From Larus michahellis (lineage: Eukaryota > Chordata > Aves > Charadriiformes > Laridae): a DNA stretch of 64,000 bases. Below, piece by piece: positions 37,501 to 48,800 of this stretch. The DNA is taken from contig NC_133907.1 in the NCBI RefSeq assembly GCF_964199755.1, positions 6,453,001 to 6,517,000 on the forward strand, given 5' to 3'. A program made the translations under genes and the position numbers. Under the pieces are notes generated by a model. That model was not told the DNA's origin. It worked only from the letters and a program-made list of their open reading frames with translations, and ran no database searches. Within the stretch, counting starts at the first letter, position 1. The number at the start of each line of letters is the position of its first letter.

Positions 37501-38650
37501 TTTTTCTACCTAGTCCAATCTTTCAGCTTAACTATCAAATTTTGTTTTGTCGTTTATTTAAGCTCTGCTCGGCAGAGGAGATTTATGAGGGAATCAATAG
37601 TCTTATGCCCATCGTATGTACCCGATTCCCTCCCAGCCTGTGTTCAGCTCTTAACCATTTAAACATTTAGATGGTGTTGCGCTTAGCAGGTGCACTGAGG
37701 CAGTCATTAACCAAGCATCATCAGGCCAGGCAACCAGCAGACGCTGCTGAGGGATGCTAGCACAAGCAGATTAGGTCAGTAACACGAATTATTTCAAATA
37801 ACTTGCGTCCTAAGAGTTCATGCAGTCAGTTCTCCTAAAACTGTAAGAATGGGGTAACTGTGCCTCTCTTCACCTCTGCGAGGGGAAAATGATGCCTGTC
37901 ACTTCTGCGCTCAAGCCTCTGCTCTGGGAATGGTTGGGTTTTTTTATTAATTTCCTGAGCTTTTCAAGCCTTTGTCACATCCAGCCAGCACAGCAAGCGC
38001 TCTGTGCCTAGAAGAGGAAAAGTGGCATCATTTGCACGCTGGCCTCATTATCTGTTTTTACGGAGTTCCCAGCAAGCCAGGCCTACGCGAGACCACAGAC
38101 ACCCTTTCTAAAGGGTGTTGATGCAAGATCTTTCCTCCTAAGACCTCACTGCTGGACATCCATTTGCTTGGTCTTTAAACTGCCTTTGCCTTTCACGCTA
38201 ATTTTAACGAATAGTTAAAATGGCATTGTAGTTTGCAACTACAGGAAGGAATCTAGCCCGTAGTCTGTTCTTGGCGCAAATATTCCCATTAACACAAGAT
38301 TCATCCATACCTGAACTACTCTCTGATTTATTAAGTTTCATGCTAAAAGATAGCTTGCAGTTTGCCACAACTTCTTCTGCTCTATTTGTGGTTTTGTCAT
38401 AATTAACTCTAGTATGGTTAATGGATGGATTATCTTCTTTTCCTTGTTTGCGTCTTTTGGAAAATTCAGGAAAGAGAAATGCTGAAACAACCTGTTCAGA
38501 ATCTCAAAATGGAGCGCACTCCAACAATTCAGAGCCCTTTAAAAAACAGAACACTAAAAATAGAAAGCTAACACATGGTACATTAATCAGTTGCCCGTTC
38601 CTCATGCACAAAGAGACTTTTTTTTTTTTTTTTTTCCACTTACCCGCCAT
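19426..38650 (-). CDS. TGM3: TGM3-type transglutaminase gene, complete, 13 exons
   Basis: Protein-glutamine gamma-glutamyltransferase E type; in mammals this zymogen cross-links structural proteins of cornifying epithelium and hair. Thirteen exons give 688 residues and a TAA stop, against 693 in human TGM3. Domains: beta-sandwich (about residues 1-136), core (about 137-440), linker (about 441-480), two beta-barrels to the end. The triad is Cys269 (RYGQCWVFA), His327 (NFHVWNE) and Asp350 (ILDATPQE), with Trp233 36 residues before Cys269. Ca2+ residues Asp298, Asp300, Asn302 and Asp321 are present, but Arg304 replaces the Ser of human TGM3. TGM3 identity is supported by [46 protein letters not shown] and [14 protein letters not shown]. 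All 12 junctions are GT-AG and in frame. It lies about 3.6 kb upstream of the TGM6-type gene, same strand, so a tandem duplicate pair. Some avian annotations might instead call it TGM3-like. Confidence 0.88.
20201..20223. repeat. (TG)n microsatellite
   Basis: A short tctgtctgtgtgtgtgtg run in intron 12 of the TGM3-type gene. Confidence 0.75.
21445..21578 (-). CDS. TGM3: TGM3 exon 12, barrel 2
   Basis: 134 nt. It encodes [20 protein letters not shown] and [18 protein letters not shown], ending 2 nt into a codon at a gtaagt donor. Confidence 0.94.
21792..21949 (-). CDS. TGM3: TGM3 exon 11, C-terminal barrel 1
   Basis: 158 nt. It encodes [20 protein letters not shown] and [17 protein letters not shown]. 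The acceptor is tttccag and the donor is gtaaat. Confidence 0.93.
23029..23420 (-). mobile_element. CR1 LINE 3'-end copy
   Basis: Antisense CR1 beginning with repeated atcatagaatcatag units, gttggaagggacctctggag, then the blocks for the conserved cagcctgtgccagggctctg and aagaagttcctcctcatgtt. The short octamer repeats at the end are the CR1 3' terminus. TGM3 intron 10. Open frames over it are element remnants. Confidence 0.95.
24059..24364 (-). CDS. TGM3: TGM3 exon 10, activation linker and barrel 1
   Basis: 306 nt. It begins [20 protein letters not shown], a very basic stretch, then a Pro/Gln-rich linker and [36 protein letters not shown]. In human TGM3 the equivalent linker is the proteolytic activation site. 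Confidence 0.93.
24680..25125 (-). mobile_element. Solo/truncated LTR of an avian endogenous retrovirus
   Basis: Antisense to a widespread avian ERVL-type LTR: the plus strand starts tgtggtgggctgactctggc, carries the ctcgtggatagagataatga block, and later catggaatatccctttggtc and gtgtcctggctgcgtcccct. It begins TG (so ends CA on its own strand). The 5' part seems truncated after about 25125. It holds no internal retroviral genes. It lies in TGM3 intron 9 in the same orientation as the gene. The family name is from memory of the repeat, not from a search. Confidence 0.78.
25612..25857 (-). CDS. TGM3: TGM3 exon 9, end of catalytic core
   Basis: 246 nt. It encodes [53 protein letters not shown] and YKYEEG. 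The acceptor is tgccatag and the donor is gtaaat. Confidence 0.95.
26346..26449 (-). CDS. TGM3: TGM3 exon 8 with catalytic His and Asp
   Basis: 104 nt. It encodes [19 protein letters not shown] then [14 protein letters not shown]. His327 and Asp350 complete the triad. Confidence 0.96.
27340..27475 (-). CDS. TGM3: TGM3 exon 7, Ca2+ site 3
   Basis: 136 nt. It encodes [19 protein letters not shown] then [15 protein letters not shown] and ends ADSIW with a split Trp codon. Arg304 occupies the position of the Ser that closes the Ca2+ loop in human TGM3. Confidence 0.95.
27641..27818 (-). CDS. TGM3: TGM3 exon 6 with catalytic cysteine
   Basis: 178 nt. It encodes [20 protein letters not shown] then [19 protein letters not shown]. 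Cys269 is the nucleophile and Trp233 the oxyanion-stabilising tryptophan by homology. The donor is gtatgt. Confidence 0.96.
28220..29010 (+). mobile_element. Long diverged CR1 LINE fragment
   Basis: Follows the CR1 ORF2-end to 3'-end layout in order: gtgtgaccaggagattgaga near 28490, the gggtccctcagttcaagggg block near 28577, gagaagttgagagcactggg, then ggtcacccagagaggccaca. It is well diverged and lacks the terminal octamers. TGM3 intron 5, opposite to the gene. Confidence 0.85.
29290..29418 (-). CDS. TGM3: TGM3 exon 5, catalytic core
   Basis: 129 nt, phase 0. It encodes [20 protein letters not shown] and [13 protein letters not shown]. The donor is gtaagc. Confidence 0.95.
29919..30037 (-). 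CDS. TGM3: TGM3 exon 4, start of catalytic core
   Basis: 119 nt. It encodes [20 protein letters not shown] and [20 protein letters not shown]. The acceptor is cttttcag and the donor is gtaaat. Confidence 0.95.
30613..30846 (-). CDS. TGM3: TGM3 exon 3, N-terminal beta-sandwich
   Basis: 234 nt. It encodes [40 protein letters not shown] and [13 protein letters not shown]. The acceptor is cttaaaag and the donor is gtatga. Confidence 0.93.
31167..31334 (-). CDS. TGM3: TGM3 exon 2, N-terminal beta-sandwich
   Basis: 168 nt. It encodes [35 protein letters not shown] and LTFIVETG. The acceptor is tttcatag and the donor is gtatgg. Confidence 0.93.
38644..38650 (-). CDS. TGM3: TGM3 exon 1 coding part (MA + 1 nt)
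   Basis: ATGGCGG followed by GTAAGT, a consensus donor. Fused to exon 2 it gives Met-Ala-Ala-Ala-Ser-Gln, aligning residue for residue up to the conserved Asn-Trp with human TGM3. A is at -3 and G at +4 of the start. The appropriately placed TATA box adds support. The first intron is about 7.3 kb. Confidence 0.8.
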
Positions 38651-38742
38651 GCTTCCTTGCTCCTCTGTGCCTGGGACTTAGTATTTCTGTGAGCAACTGT
38701 AAGCCTATATGATAAGACTTCAGGTTCTGGTTGCGTGGCAGC

Positions 38743-38749
38743 ATTTATA
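38743..38749 (-). promoter_or_regulatory. TATA box of the TGM3-type gene
   Basis: The minus strand reads CTATAAATGC, 93-99 nt upstream of the ATG of exon 1. Initiation about 30 nt downstream would give a 5' UTR of roughly 65 nt. Transcription start is inferred from spacing only. Confidence 0.65.
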
Positions 38750-40789
38750 GAGAAAAGTTTAGGCCTCTCCTTATGTTCAAACCAATTATAATTCACATTA
38801 GGTGGGTGAGGCAGGTAAGTCATACTAGTGGGCATGTAAACTTCCCAGTGACCATATATTAGCTCATGGGTTTTAACACATTGCACTTATGCAACTCAGG
38901 CTATTTATCCAGAGGGTTGACTGCGATGCTTTAGAAAAGTAGAGCGTTTAATTGCATACCTGGAATCCAGAATTTCACATACAATGATGCGTCACTCAGG
39001 AAGGGATATTTTTTGAGTCAGTATGAATTAATATCTTTTCCAAGTATGATCCACAGATGAGTATTTGTGCAATAAAAGTATAGATTCATAATAAAATTTA
39101 CAGGGTTCCCTCCCTATGAGTGTGTACTCATAAGTCTGGAAAAAACCCCAAAACTTTTCATTTGCCTCGTCAGTCCTTTTTTTGGGGATCACCGGAGTCT
39201 TGGCTTTGTGTCAGCCACTCCTTTGAGTCTCTGTGAATACGCTAATGGTATTAATGCTGTAAATGGAACGTAAGCTGCTATTAACTTGAGAAACCACTGA
39301 ATGCCGAACAGCTCTGAGGAGTGGATCTCAAGTGGAAACTCTCCCTGCACAAAGAGAAACTTCTTCCTCGTAAAATAAAACACTCATTTTGTAGCAGGTA
39401 CAAATTATGACTATAATTTGTGCTTCTGTGGTGGTTACTCATCTAGTCTCTGACTAAAAAGGCACAACAATAAATGTTAAAATACTTTGATCTGTGCATA
39501 TAGGGCATTTTATAGGTACAAAGAAAATGAATTTGTTACCATGGCCTCACAATATTTCTTTTTTTCAGTCTAATTCTTCATTTTCCTATCAGTCCTCTAT
39601 AGCAATTTGATCGTGGATCTTTCTCTCTCTCCTTATACAGGAGGTTCCATTTCCTTACACTTACACAGATTCAAATAAGGTATTTTATCTCATTTTATTA
39701 TTACTTCATCTCACTTATCTACAATGAGGAGAAGAGACTGAAGCAACCTCAGGAATGTTAGTGCTTACCTTGAAGAACTTGAAGGGCAGAAATTTCATAA
39801 GATCAGAAATGGCTAAGCACAATATCTCTGTATAAAATCGGGGTAAGAGGCATGAGAAAGAGCCAAGAAATTATAGTTGACATCAGCTCATTTGATGTCA
39901 ATTCCTGGAAAATACTGAAATAGATAAACTTGTTAGCGTCTAGAAGATGATTAACAGCTAGCATGGAGTTCCCAAGAAGTCGGTCAAGCCCACTGAATTT
40001 TTTTTCCTTGACAGATCAATACACCAGAGAAGTAAGATGTGGCAGCTATCATACGTACTGACTTTGATTTGCAACAAGATACCACGCGGTATTTTCATAA
40101 GCACACTTTGGAAACGCTGATTACACAAGATTTCTATTAGTTAACTGCATAACTTGTTGTAAAAAAACAAATGCTGTGTTGTTTCAGTAGATCACTGTCA
40201 AACTGGAAGGGCATAGTGACTGAAGCGCCTTAAAAGCTGCCTTGGAGCTTTGATGTTTGTTAAATACACTCTTTCTGGTGTTAGTAAGACTTCGCTGAAG
40301 TACTATGTTAGCCCTGGGCTAACCCAGCTGGATAATGTCAAGAATACAAAGAATAGAGAGCTTAAAAAAAAAAACAGAAGGAATGAGTCGGATCAGTCTA
40401 AAACACAGGCAACTGCAGAGCCAGGATGATGATTTTTGCAAAAGGTGAAAAGCGGTTATAGAAGGAGGCTGCCAGTTTGAGAAGTCATGGGCTTAAAAAC
40501 TTTAGTCTTTGATTACAGACACTGAAGTGAAGCATAAAATAAAAACGTTGGTGGTGAAGAACAGTACTCAGCTAGACCCTCTAGGCAGGCTGTAAAAGTG
40601 TTAATTGTTTTTTCCATGGAGATTACGAATGCACATTTGTCAAGAATAACATATATGTGCGTAGTTGAGCTGTCCTTGTGGAAATTATTTTGATGTTGAA
40701 GCTGTGAAAGTAACGCTTTTTCCCCCTTTTGTGCCCTCTTGGTACTCGTCACTTGATGTAGGGAGGGTCTTCGTAGGAAAACTAGGAAA

Positions 40790-41161
40790 ACTTCTGGAGA
40801 AGAGGAGGCTGAGGGGAGACCTTATCACCCTCTACAACTACCTGAAAGGAGGTTGTAGAGAGATGGGGGCTGACCTCTTCTCCCTGGTGACAAGTGATAG
40901 GACGAGGGGAAACGGGTTCAAGTTACGTCAGGGGAGGTTTAGATTAGATATTAGGAAACATTTTTTCACTGAAAGGGTTATTAAACATTGGAATAGGCTG
41001 CCCAGGGAGGTGGTGGATTCACCATCTCTGGAGGTGTTTAAAAAAAGGGTAGATGGGGCACTGAGGGACATGGTTTAGAAGTGGCTCATGTCAGGGTAGG
41101 CTAAAGGTTGGACTCGATGATCTTAAAGGTCCCTTCCAACGTCAACAATTCTATGATTCTA
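40790..41161 (+). mobile_element. CR1 LINE 3'-end copy, relatively young
   Basis: Close to consensus: ctggagaagaggaggctgag, tacaactacctgaaaggagg, aggctgcccagggaggtggt, and the end tcttaaaggtcccttccaac with attctatgattct. It still carries an open frame of the ORF2 C-terminus. It lies about 2.1 kb upstream of the TGM3 start. Confidence 0.96.
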
Positions 41162-41164
41162 AGT

Positions 41165-44100
41165 ATTCTTTGTCCCGTGTCGATGCAGCCTCAGTAGCCT
41201 TGCTATTGCTTTATTGCTGTGACTGACTGACTGACCCACAGTGACTAAACTTCACGCTGTGTCCTATGGGGAAGGGTTACCAAGTTCCTGACTAATATGC
41301 CACACAAGCCTGCAGACTTCTTGCACGTCATGTTCCTCTTGAGAATTGCTCATTTCAAAGAAGTAGTAGAATGTTTCACATGGAAACGGAGGGATATTAG
41401 CGCAGTATCTGTGCAGTATTGCATCAGTTGAGATTCCTGTTTCTGCCAGTTCACCAGAGTCACCAGGAAGCCCCACAGCAGACCTTCTCAATTATCCTGT
41501 GAAGGGGAATGCTCTCCTACCTTCGGTCACTTGGGTACTTGCTCCCTGAAAGAAGGAATTTACATAAGTGACCTGAAAATAACCACATCTCTTTCTTGCG
41601 CAGAGAAAAGCTGCCTGGTTTTTACAATCCATTAAAGTTTATTGGGGTTTTTTTGTACCTTAAAGCAACGAGTTTCACCTGCTAATTATGAGTTGTGTAA
41701 ATAATGTTCTAAACATTTCCCTTCCTCATTTAAGATTCACTAGTTCTTACATTGTCGGGGTTAAAAGGTACCCATGGCTTTGCTTCACTTTATTGTTCAG
41801 AGCTTTGTATTCCTCTATAATATCATGTCTTACGATATGATATTCTAATCTTCCAAATCACATAATTTCAGACTTTTCAGTCTCTTTGCATGCTGATATC
41901 TTAGTTTGGATATCCTGCATTTCTGAAACTTCTTCAATTTCTTCCGTATATTTTTTGATATAAAGGAAAAAGAACCGAACATGATGCAGCAGGGAGAATA
42001 CACTATCAGTAAAATGGTGACAATGATTTTTAGTATTTCCCGATCTATTTTTTTATTAATGCAATTGTTGTTTGCTTGTTTGTTAGTTAAGCATTTGCTC
42101 AGCTCAGCCCACAGGCCTGATCATCCTATACAATGGAATGGTGTCATAATGAGACATAAAATAAGACGACCCTGGACAAGATGTTTAGCTGTGTAGATGG
42201 TGCATACTGGAAATCTTGCAAAGAGAGGCTGCACAACAATCTGATGGGTGGAAGCCATAATAGGAAAGGAGAGGATCGGAGTGCATGAAGTGAACGTGCA
42301 AGGACCTTGTAAATAGCATGCTCGGTGAGCTGATAACTGCAAGGAAAATGCTGCAGTAGATGGAGTGCCAAGCGGAATCAATTGTTTGAGATGGAAGAGA
42401 ACGTTGCTATCAGAGAGAAGGCAACAAGTATGAAAGACTAAGGAGCAGAACTAAGGAGATCACGAGTTGGGATGGAGCACAGCAGGAAGTGGAGAGGAAG
42501 GTGAAAACTTCGTACATTTGAGACAAAAGAGAAATAGAGAAATTAAAGATGGAAAGTTAGCCAGGAGTACAGCTAATGGGAAGAGGAAAACCACACATTC
42601 TGGTATTTATTTCATGGAAGAAATATTCCCCTAAAAGAGGAAAAATGATCACAGAAATGAAAGGCACTAGGGGTGAGTCAAAGATGGAGAAAACTGAACC
42701 AGAATGATGGTTTGGTATTCATTAAATCCAAGAAGAGTAGAACTGAGGAAGAGGAGAATGACGTTTGAGGAAATATCATCAGGTGACAGCAGGAGGAGGC
42801 ATTGGGGGAATCTCTAGCCTGGGGATGGCTGGCAGGGATGCAAGTATGACAGAGAAAAGATCTGGGACAAAGGAAATGGAAACTTTAAGAGAATCAAAGT
42901 CCAAATGGAGTAAGAAAAGTGAGGAGATGGTGAGTTAAAAAGTACATCATCAATGCATACATAAACACTGTATTTCAGTTCCTGTACTGAATCCAACATG
43001 CTCTCTACAATAGAATTAGCAAGACCTGGTGTAAGAAGTCTCAGGTGCCTGTAGCTTTTCCGTGTTTTCCGGTTGCATCTGCTGGCCTAATAAGGACTGT
43101 TTCACCCTGCAAATCCTGTTTGTTGTGTAACTGTAGACCTTTACAGCTACAGCAACAGTAGCCCTAGAACAGCACTGGTATTTTGGCAATGCTGAATTTG
43201 CCCTAGGAATGTAAAGCAGTACTTCACCTGGAACTAAGCACTTGCATCTCTGTCTACAAATCCTGTGACTCAGAGGTAGACAGTTTCTCCTTTTAGCAAG
43301 AAATCCTGTAGCATGATACGCTATAGCTGTGCATAACTAGGATGTTTTAGGTAACGTTCCACAATTTGCCAGCTCCTTTGGCTGTGGACCAGTGGGAGCT
43401 GAACTTCAGGTCCAGCTCTAACAGTCGGCAAAGCAGGAAACTGCCAAGGACAGAGGCTGCTGGGGAGTCAGCAAGATGCCAACTTTTTTTTGCATCAGAG
43501 TGCTAGAAAGTCCCGACAGTTGTTATGCTGCTGAGCAGGGTACAGCCTGCTGTCAGGGGTGGCAGCTACTGCGGGAGTAGAAGCTCTCCCAGAAGCAGTG
43601 GTGACCATCCGCACCTCCTGTCACACCAGCAGCCCCTTTCCTCCTGCATACTCCCCACGGCCCTACCATGCATCTCTGTCCCTTTCCTTACGCCACTGCC
43701 TTGCAGCAGAGGCGGTCAGACAGGCGCTTACGGATTTAGAAGGGCGGTAACGACATAGTTAGGAGTTCATTGTGTATTCCATAGCGGATAATCGTGTCTG
43801 ACGCTGTCTCTGAAAGAGAATTCTTTGGAATCTATGAGTGTCAAGGAGCAGGTCATGCCCACAGTTTACTGGGCTACTAACACTGTATCATAGTTTTTGG
43901 AAGGTTTTCTCCCCAGTCACTGGCACAGCATTAACCTAAACTAACCAAACCCGTTCTGCAGAATCCAGCACTCTACTCAAGCGCTGTCTCTGTAGCTCAT
44001 CTTTACTCACAGCCACGCTGCTCTTCTCAGTTTCAAATCACACCAAGGACATTTCTGGCCACCAGTGTGGCATCTTACTTAGCTTTGAGGCCGCCCTGTG

Positions 44101-46380
44101 CTTGTTTTGAGTTTTTCCAGCAATAAAGCATCCACTCAGTTTGGAATGCATGACTATGGCTAAAATAGAGTTTAATCCATGTAGTTCCCAAACTAGACTG
44201 AATCTTAAGTCTGAATGGAGTAAAGAGAGTGAACAAGATTTGGGGAGAGACGGGTGAACAAGAAACACAACGATCAAACCGAGGGACTTCCTGAGGATTA
44301 TTTCCAAGGCAATAGATGAACCTATATTTGCACTTTAGAGTTAAGTGAGTCTTATTGCAGATTTAAAGAAGCATTAAAACATTAAAGGAGCTGCCTCATT
44401 TATTTCTTTTTATGGATGAGGCGAATGAAGCTTCTCTAGCCGTACAAGAAGGCAAGTCCTTTCCATTGTAAGAGAATGGTGGCTGCTGTCATGTGTAACC
44501 ATGAGAGCTTCAACAGCAGAAACTTACTGTTTTGAACAGGATTTACTTTTGACAGTCTGAAGCCACTTTTAACTGCGAAAGAGGGGAAGGGACATGGGTA
44601 AGTAACATGCTCGTACCAAATATCCCACAATTTTTAAACTACTGCTGCTGGTATTAACAATAACAACATTGACTATTGCAAATCATTCTGGCTTTTTTCT
44701 TTTTGTTCAACTTAAAATACTCAGTACCATTCTGAGAAGCCACGAAATCTGCAGGTCTCTTTAACCTGCAATTTATGTTTTGCATCTGAAATTTGGTTTC
44801 TAAGCCTCGTGTATTCAGGTAAAAAGAAATATTAATTTTCTTGGCCCTCCCTCCGTTCAGGTTGCTCATATTAGCACAGTTGTGCATGTGTCACCACACA
44901 AAAATGTTTAGGACATTTCCTGATTTCATACTCGGGGCTGGTTTTGAGAAACCAACTTGTTTTAACAGTTATTTCTTCTTTGTGAACCGTGAAATAAGAA
45001 GTTATTGGTGTAATAGCAGAAATTTTACGTGTGCCAATTCTCTTCCTTTGGGCAAAAGGGGGGAAAAAAGTATTGCCTCAAAAAGACAAGCTATTTCAAG
45101 CACGCTGTGTCCTTGCTGCCCTTAATAGCGCGCTCTCTTCTTTGACATTCTTCTGTAACCACACACTATTAGGTTTTATTGAAATTTTTAAATAATCAAC
45201 TGGGAGCGGCTACTGATGTAAAACAAACATAGCAAAGCTACGTGTGAGACTGTATAGAAGGGGAAGGTGATTTTGTTTTAAACAAAACTGATTTCAGTCG
45301 CTCACGCTCATTCTCCTTTAGATTCCATTCGCTCACTCTTTCATACTTGTTTTCCATACCCGCATTTTAACAAGCCCGGAGATGTGTACATCTGGCTAGT
45401 CCAACCAGGACTATTTGTGGCGAGACAGAGGACAAAGGATGCCAGATTTGGAGTCGTCATCGTGTTTCCTGGGTTCTTTTTGCTGGGTGACCATGTGCTC
45501 ATTTTGGAAGTGCCTTTGGTACCCTTCGGGGACCCAGGTCTGTGAGTCACTAAGCAATGTTGTTGACTGCCCGCCTGCCCTTTTGTCTCCTCTTCTGTGA
45601 GTAGTCTACCTTTAGGTTTAGGCTGTCCTTTGTTTTCCTGGTCTGGGTGTTTTAATTCTCAATGACCCGCTTGTGCTGTCAAGTCACACCATTCTTTTGT
45701 CCCTTCTTTTCCTGTAATTTCTTCTGGTGCTTTCATATGTAAGTTTTTTATATGTAATTTATTAATTTCAACCTTGACGTTTCTATTACAAATCTCTGCA
45801 TTACGAAGTACACCAGGTCAGACAAATGAGCTAGACAAGGGAAGTATAGTGTCTCAAACAGGTGACAAGCTACAGAGAGGATCCCGTCGCACTGAAATTA
45901 CAGTTGGAGGGACTTTTGCGCTGGTCATTCTGACAGGATAGCATTTGTCACCAGTGAAAACCCATCAGTGTAAACTAGCTCACCCACATCTGTGGGCGTG
46001 AAGGGTACCTGGTTGTTTTCGTGACTTTTTAGTCACCAAACTCGATGCTATCAACACTTTTGGAAGGAGAACAGTGAGATGAACCCGCTGGAATGACTGT
46101 AAATGTATCAGTGCTCTTTCATATACTATTGCTCCATTGAGCGTTACCCAACAATAACAACAGCGCTATACGGGCTTTGGGAAGAGTTCCTGAATTTAGG
46201 TACCAGGAGCTTTGTTTGAGAGGGTTTACGCTGTTCTTTTACTTACGGATCTGGTTTTGGGTGAATAGTGGCCTACGGTTCCTGGAAGCTCGTTAAATGT
46301 CACCCATCTTGTACGCAGTTAAAGATTAAGAGAACTAGGGGTTAAGCGTGTTTATATTCGGTATTGTCTCTCAAAACCTC
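41165..46380. other. Intergenic region, no gene recognised
   Basis: Upstream of the TGM3-type gene. No exon of a known family is visible. Within it, 42395-42930 is strikingly purine-rich on the plus strand. Confidence 0.5.
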
Positions 46381-48174
46381 ACAGTAGAATAATTTTAAGC
46401 CAGAATAAAAACAATGTTTTATGGAAGATGTTGCAGGTGAGTATAAGATGATGCTCCTACCTGTCTAATAACCAAAGGTTAACTGCTGTGTTTAATGTTT
46501 CCAAAATTTTAACCCTGTAGTGCATGATGGCGAGTGATATATTAGGACCTTTCCTTTGAGGGAAACAAAACAGAAAAAAACCCACCACCACGCTAAAGAA
46601 AAAAGAACATGCGTACATTTAACAGCATCTCAGTTAAAATCAAATGTAAAGTTTATTTATTTATTATAGAGTTGGAGCCAATGACAGCAAATGTTAAAAG
46701 GTAACAGACAGAAGATCCATGAACAGGTTTAGCAGGTCCCTGGTATCACCAGAAGCTCCTACAGAAGTGCTCCAGCCTGGTTAACTAAGATAACTACTGA
46801 TAACAATTGTTTGTTATTTCTGTCTCTCACTTGCACCCTGTCGCTATTGTTAACTGCACCTTGCTCAGCATTGCTTCAGATGGTTCTGTTTGTTATCTTA
46901 CGTGCATATGTTAAAACAGAAAGATACCATGCTTAGTTTTTAGATTGTCATGGCTGAAGACACCAGACAAATATAACCAAACTAAAATAATAAAATGAAA
47001 TAGATCCAATTGAAAGCTACCTCCTTCTCCAAACAAGAGAAACCAAGTTTCTCCTGGTGATTAAGAGAACAGCTCACCAACGTGTGCTGCAAAGTCTGCA
47101 TATGTAACACAAAGTATGATACAAACACGTATATTTGTGTGTAATGAAGCATTATCTTTTAAAAGCTAGAAGGCACCAAGTTATTATCCTAGGTAGATGG
47201 TTGTCAAGTGACCGAGCCTAAGGAAGAGGAAGTGGGAGAAGTATCTAAATTATAAAGTTGAGAGATCAATTTCAGTAATGCTTAATTAGTGCTACCCCAG
47301 GAATTGTAACTGGGGAAACGGGAAGACAGGTAGGTAGAAGAAAGATTAAAGCTTTATGTCGAATAAAATCTTCTTCTCAACTCCAATTTAAAGCAGCTTT
47401 AGGAGAATTTAATTTTTCACAGAGGTGCAAGGTAACTTTGCTGGTATCAGCAGATCACAATGAAAACTACTGGAAAGGATAGGAATGGAGCTGGAACAAG
47501 GAGTATGCTTCTGCTTTCACTGAATTTAAATATGCAGATGTAAAAAATCCCACCTTAAAATTCATGAGACAAGGAAAGCCTTTTACAATAAGGATTTTCA
47601 CATTCTGTGATACTATGGGAGCTGTTACAAAGCAGAAGTGAGTAAGAATACCAATAGCATTGGAATTGCTTTACTTTGGGGTTGGATCAAATCTTCACAC
47701 ACTCCAATTCAGAGTTTAGCATCAGTCTGGACTACAGCAGCCTCCCGCCCTCGATAGCCTGGTTGCAATCCAGTCTGCTTAGACCCTCCTGAAGTACCTA
47801 ATTTCAGGGAAATGAGAAAACAGCAGAGTACCATACACCAGAGTGGCATAGCGGGCACTAATGTTAACACATGAGGATTACTCTACAGGTGTTTTAAGAA
47901 GTGGATCGTCTTGCTTGTGCATGAGTTGTGTCCAAAATGTGGACACAAAGTTCCAGAAAAATCAACCTCTAAAGGCTTCTTAGTCTGTCTAACTGCCCCT
48001 CTTTCCTACAGGAAGCCCAAGTATTATCCAATACTACCCCTAAAAGGGGGCGAGTGGTAGATGTATTTGTAGCTTGTATATTCTATTATATTTATCTTCA
48101 TTTACCCTGCTTGTGTATATTAGGTTGGCCTATACGCTTATATACTAACTTCATTTTTTCATGTTTTTCTGCAG

Positions 48175-48350
48175 AACATTGATTTTGCTTCAAGTTTCTG
48201 TAGGGTGACGGATTTGCTACACCTCCCTCAAGAAGTGATGTCCAACAAACTTAAAATGCAGTAACAGGCCAAGTTAAGACTGAGGAGTTGGAAGACGTGG
48301 ACAAATATTGCTTAGGAGCAGTTGCTGGCCTTGCCCGACGGCAGGCACGG
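48175..48350 (+). other. Exon-like segment with full splice signals, probably non-coding
   Basis: Preceded by the branch-point consensus TACTAAC (48143-48149), a pyrimidine tract and tttctgcag. The branch A is 26 nt before the AG. The segment is followed at once by gtgagtac. All three frames contain a stop within 176 nt; the longest starts in frame for 29 codons. This suggests an internal exon of a plus-strand lncRNA. Only the signals are seen; transcription is inferred. Confidence 0.45.
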
Positions 48351-48589
48351 GTGAGTACAGCTGATTTTACCTGACTTGAACAGGTTTACTGCAGTTGCAG
48401 AAATTTAGGTTGGCTTTAACACCCTACAGTTAATAGTATGTATGTATTTATAAATTGGGTTAACCCTGGAACATTAGGGAATGACCACACGCTGCCATGA
48501 AGAACTACAGGCTAATACCTGCAGGCCTTTACAAGCTATCCCAAGGCAAAAGTTGACAGAAGAATGCAAACACCTGCACAAAGGCCCTC

Positions 48590-48800
48590 CAAGCTTTGCG
48601 CTGCTGCTCAAACTTCCACCAACCCCAAACTCCTCCAAGCCCTGCCCCAAACTTTCCAGCTGTCCCCATACGCCATCCAAACCCTGCCCAAAAGCTCCCA
48701 TCGACCTTAAAACACTCCAAAGCCTAACTCAGGGTCCCTACACGTCCCAGCGGCCACCCAACAATCCCCAAGCTTTGTCCCAAAACTCCCACCGCCCCTC
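48590..48800. repeat. Degenerate GC-rich tandem repeat (about 40-48 bp unit)
   Basis: Successive copies of a Ccaa-rich unit such as ccaagccctgccccaaactt, ccaaaccctgcccaaaagct and ccaagctttgtcccaaaact recur at roughly 40-50 bp spacing. It adjoins the CpG island. The long open frame through it follows from low stop-codon content. Confidence 0.65.

Noticed and set aside
1..38650. Idea that one copy is EPB42 (inactive) or TGM2
   Set aside because: Both have the catalytic Cys, His and Asp, and their sequence detail and order fit TGM6 and TGM3 better.
40665..41078. 137-codon plus-strand frame
   Set aside because: Its C-terminal part is the CR1 ORF2 end inside a CR1 insertion, not a host gene.
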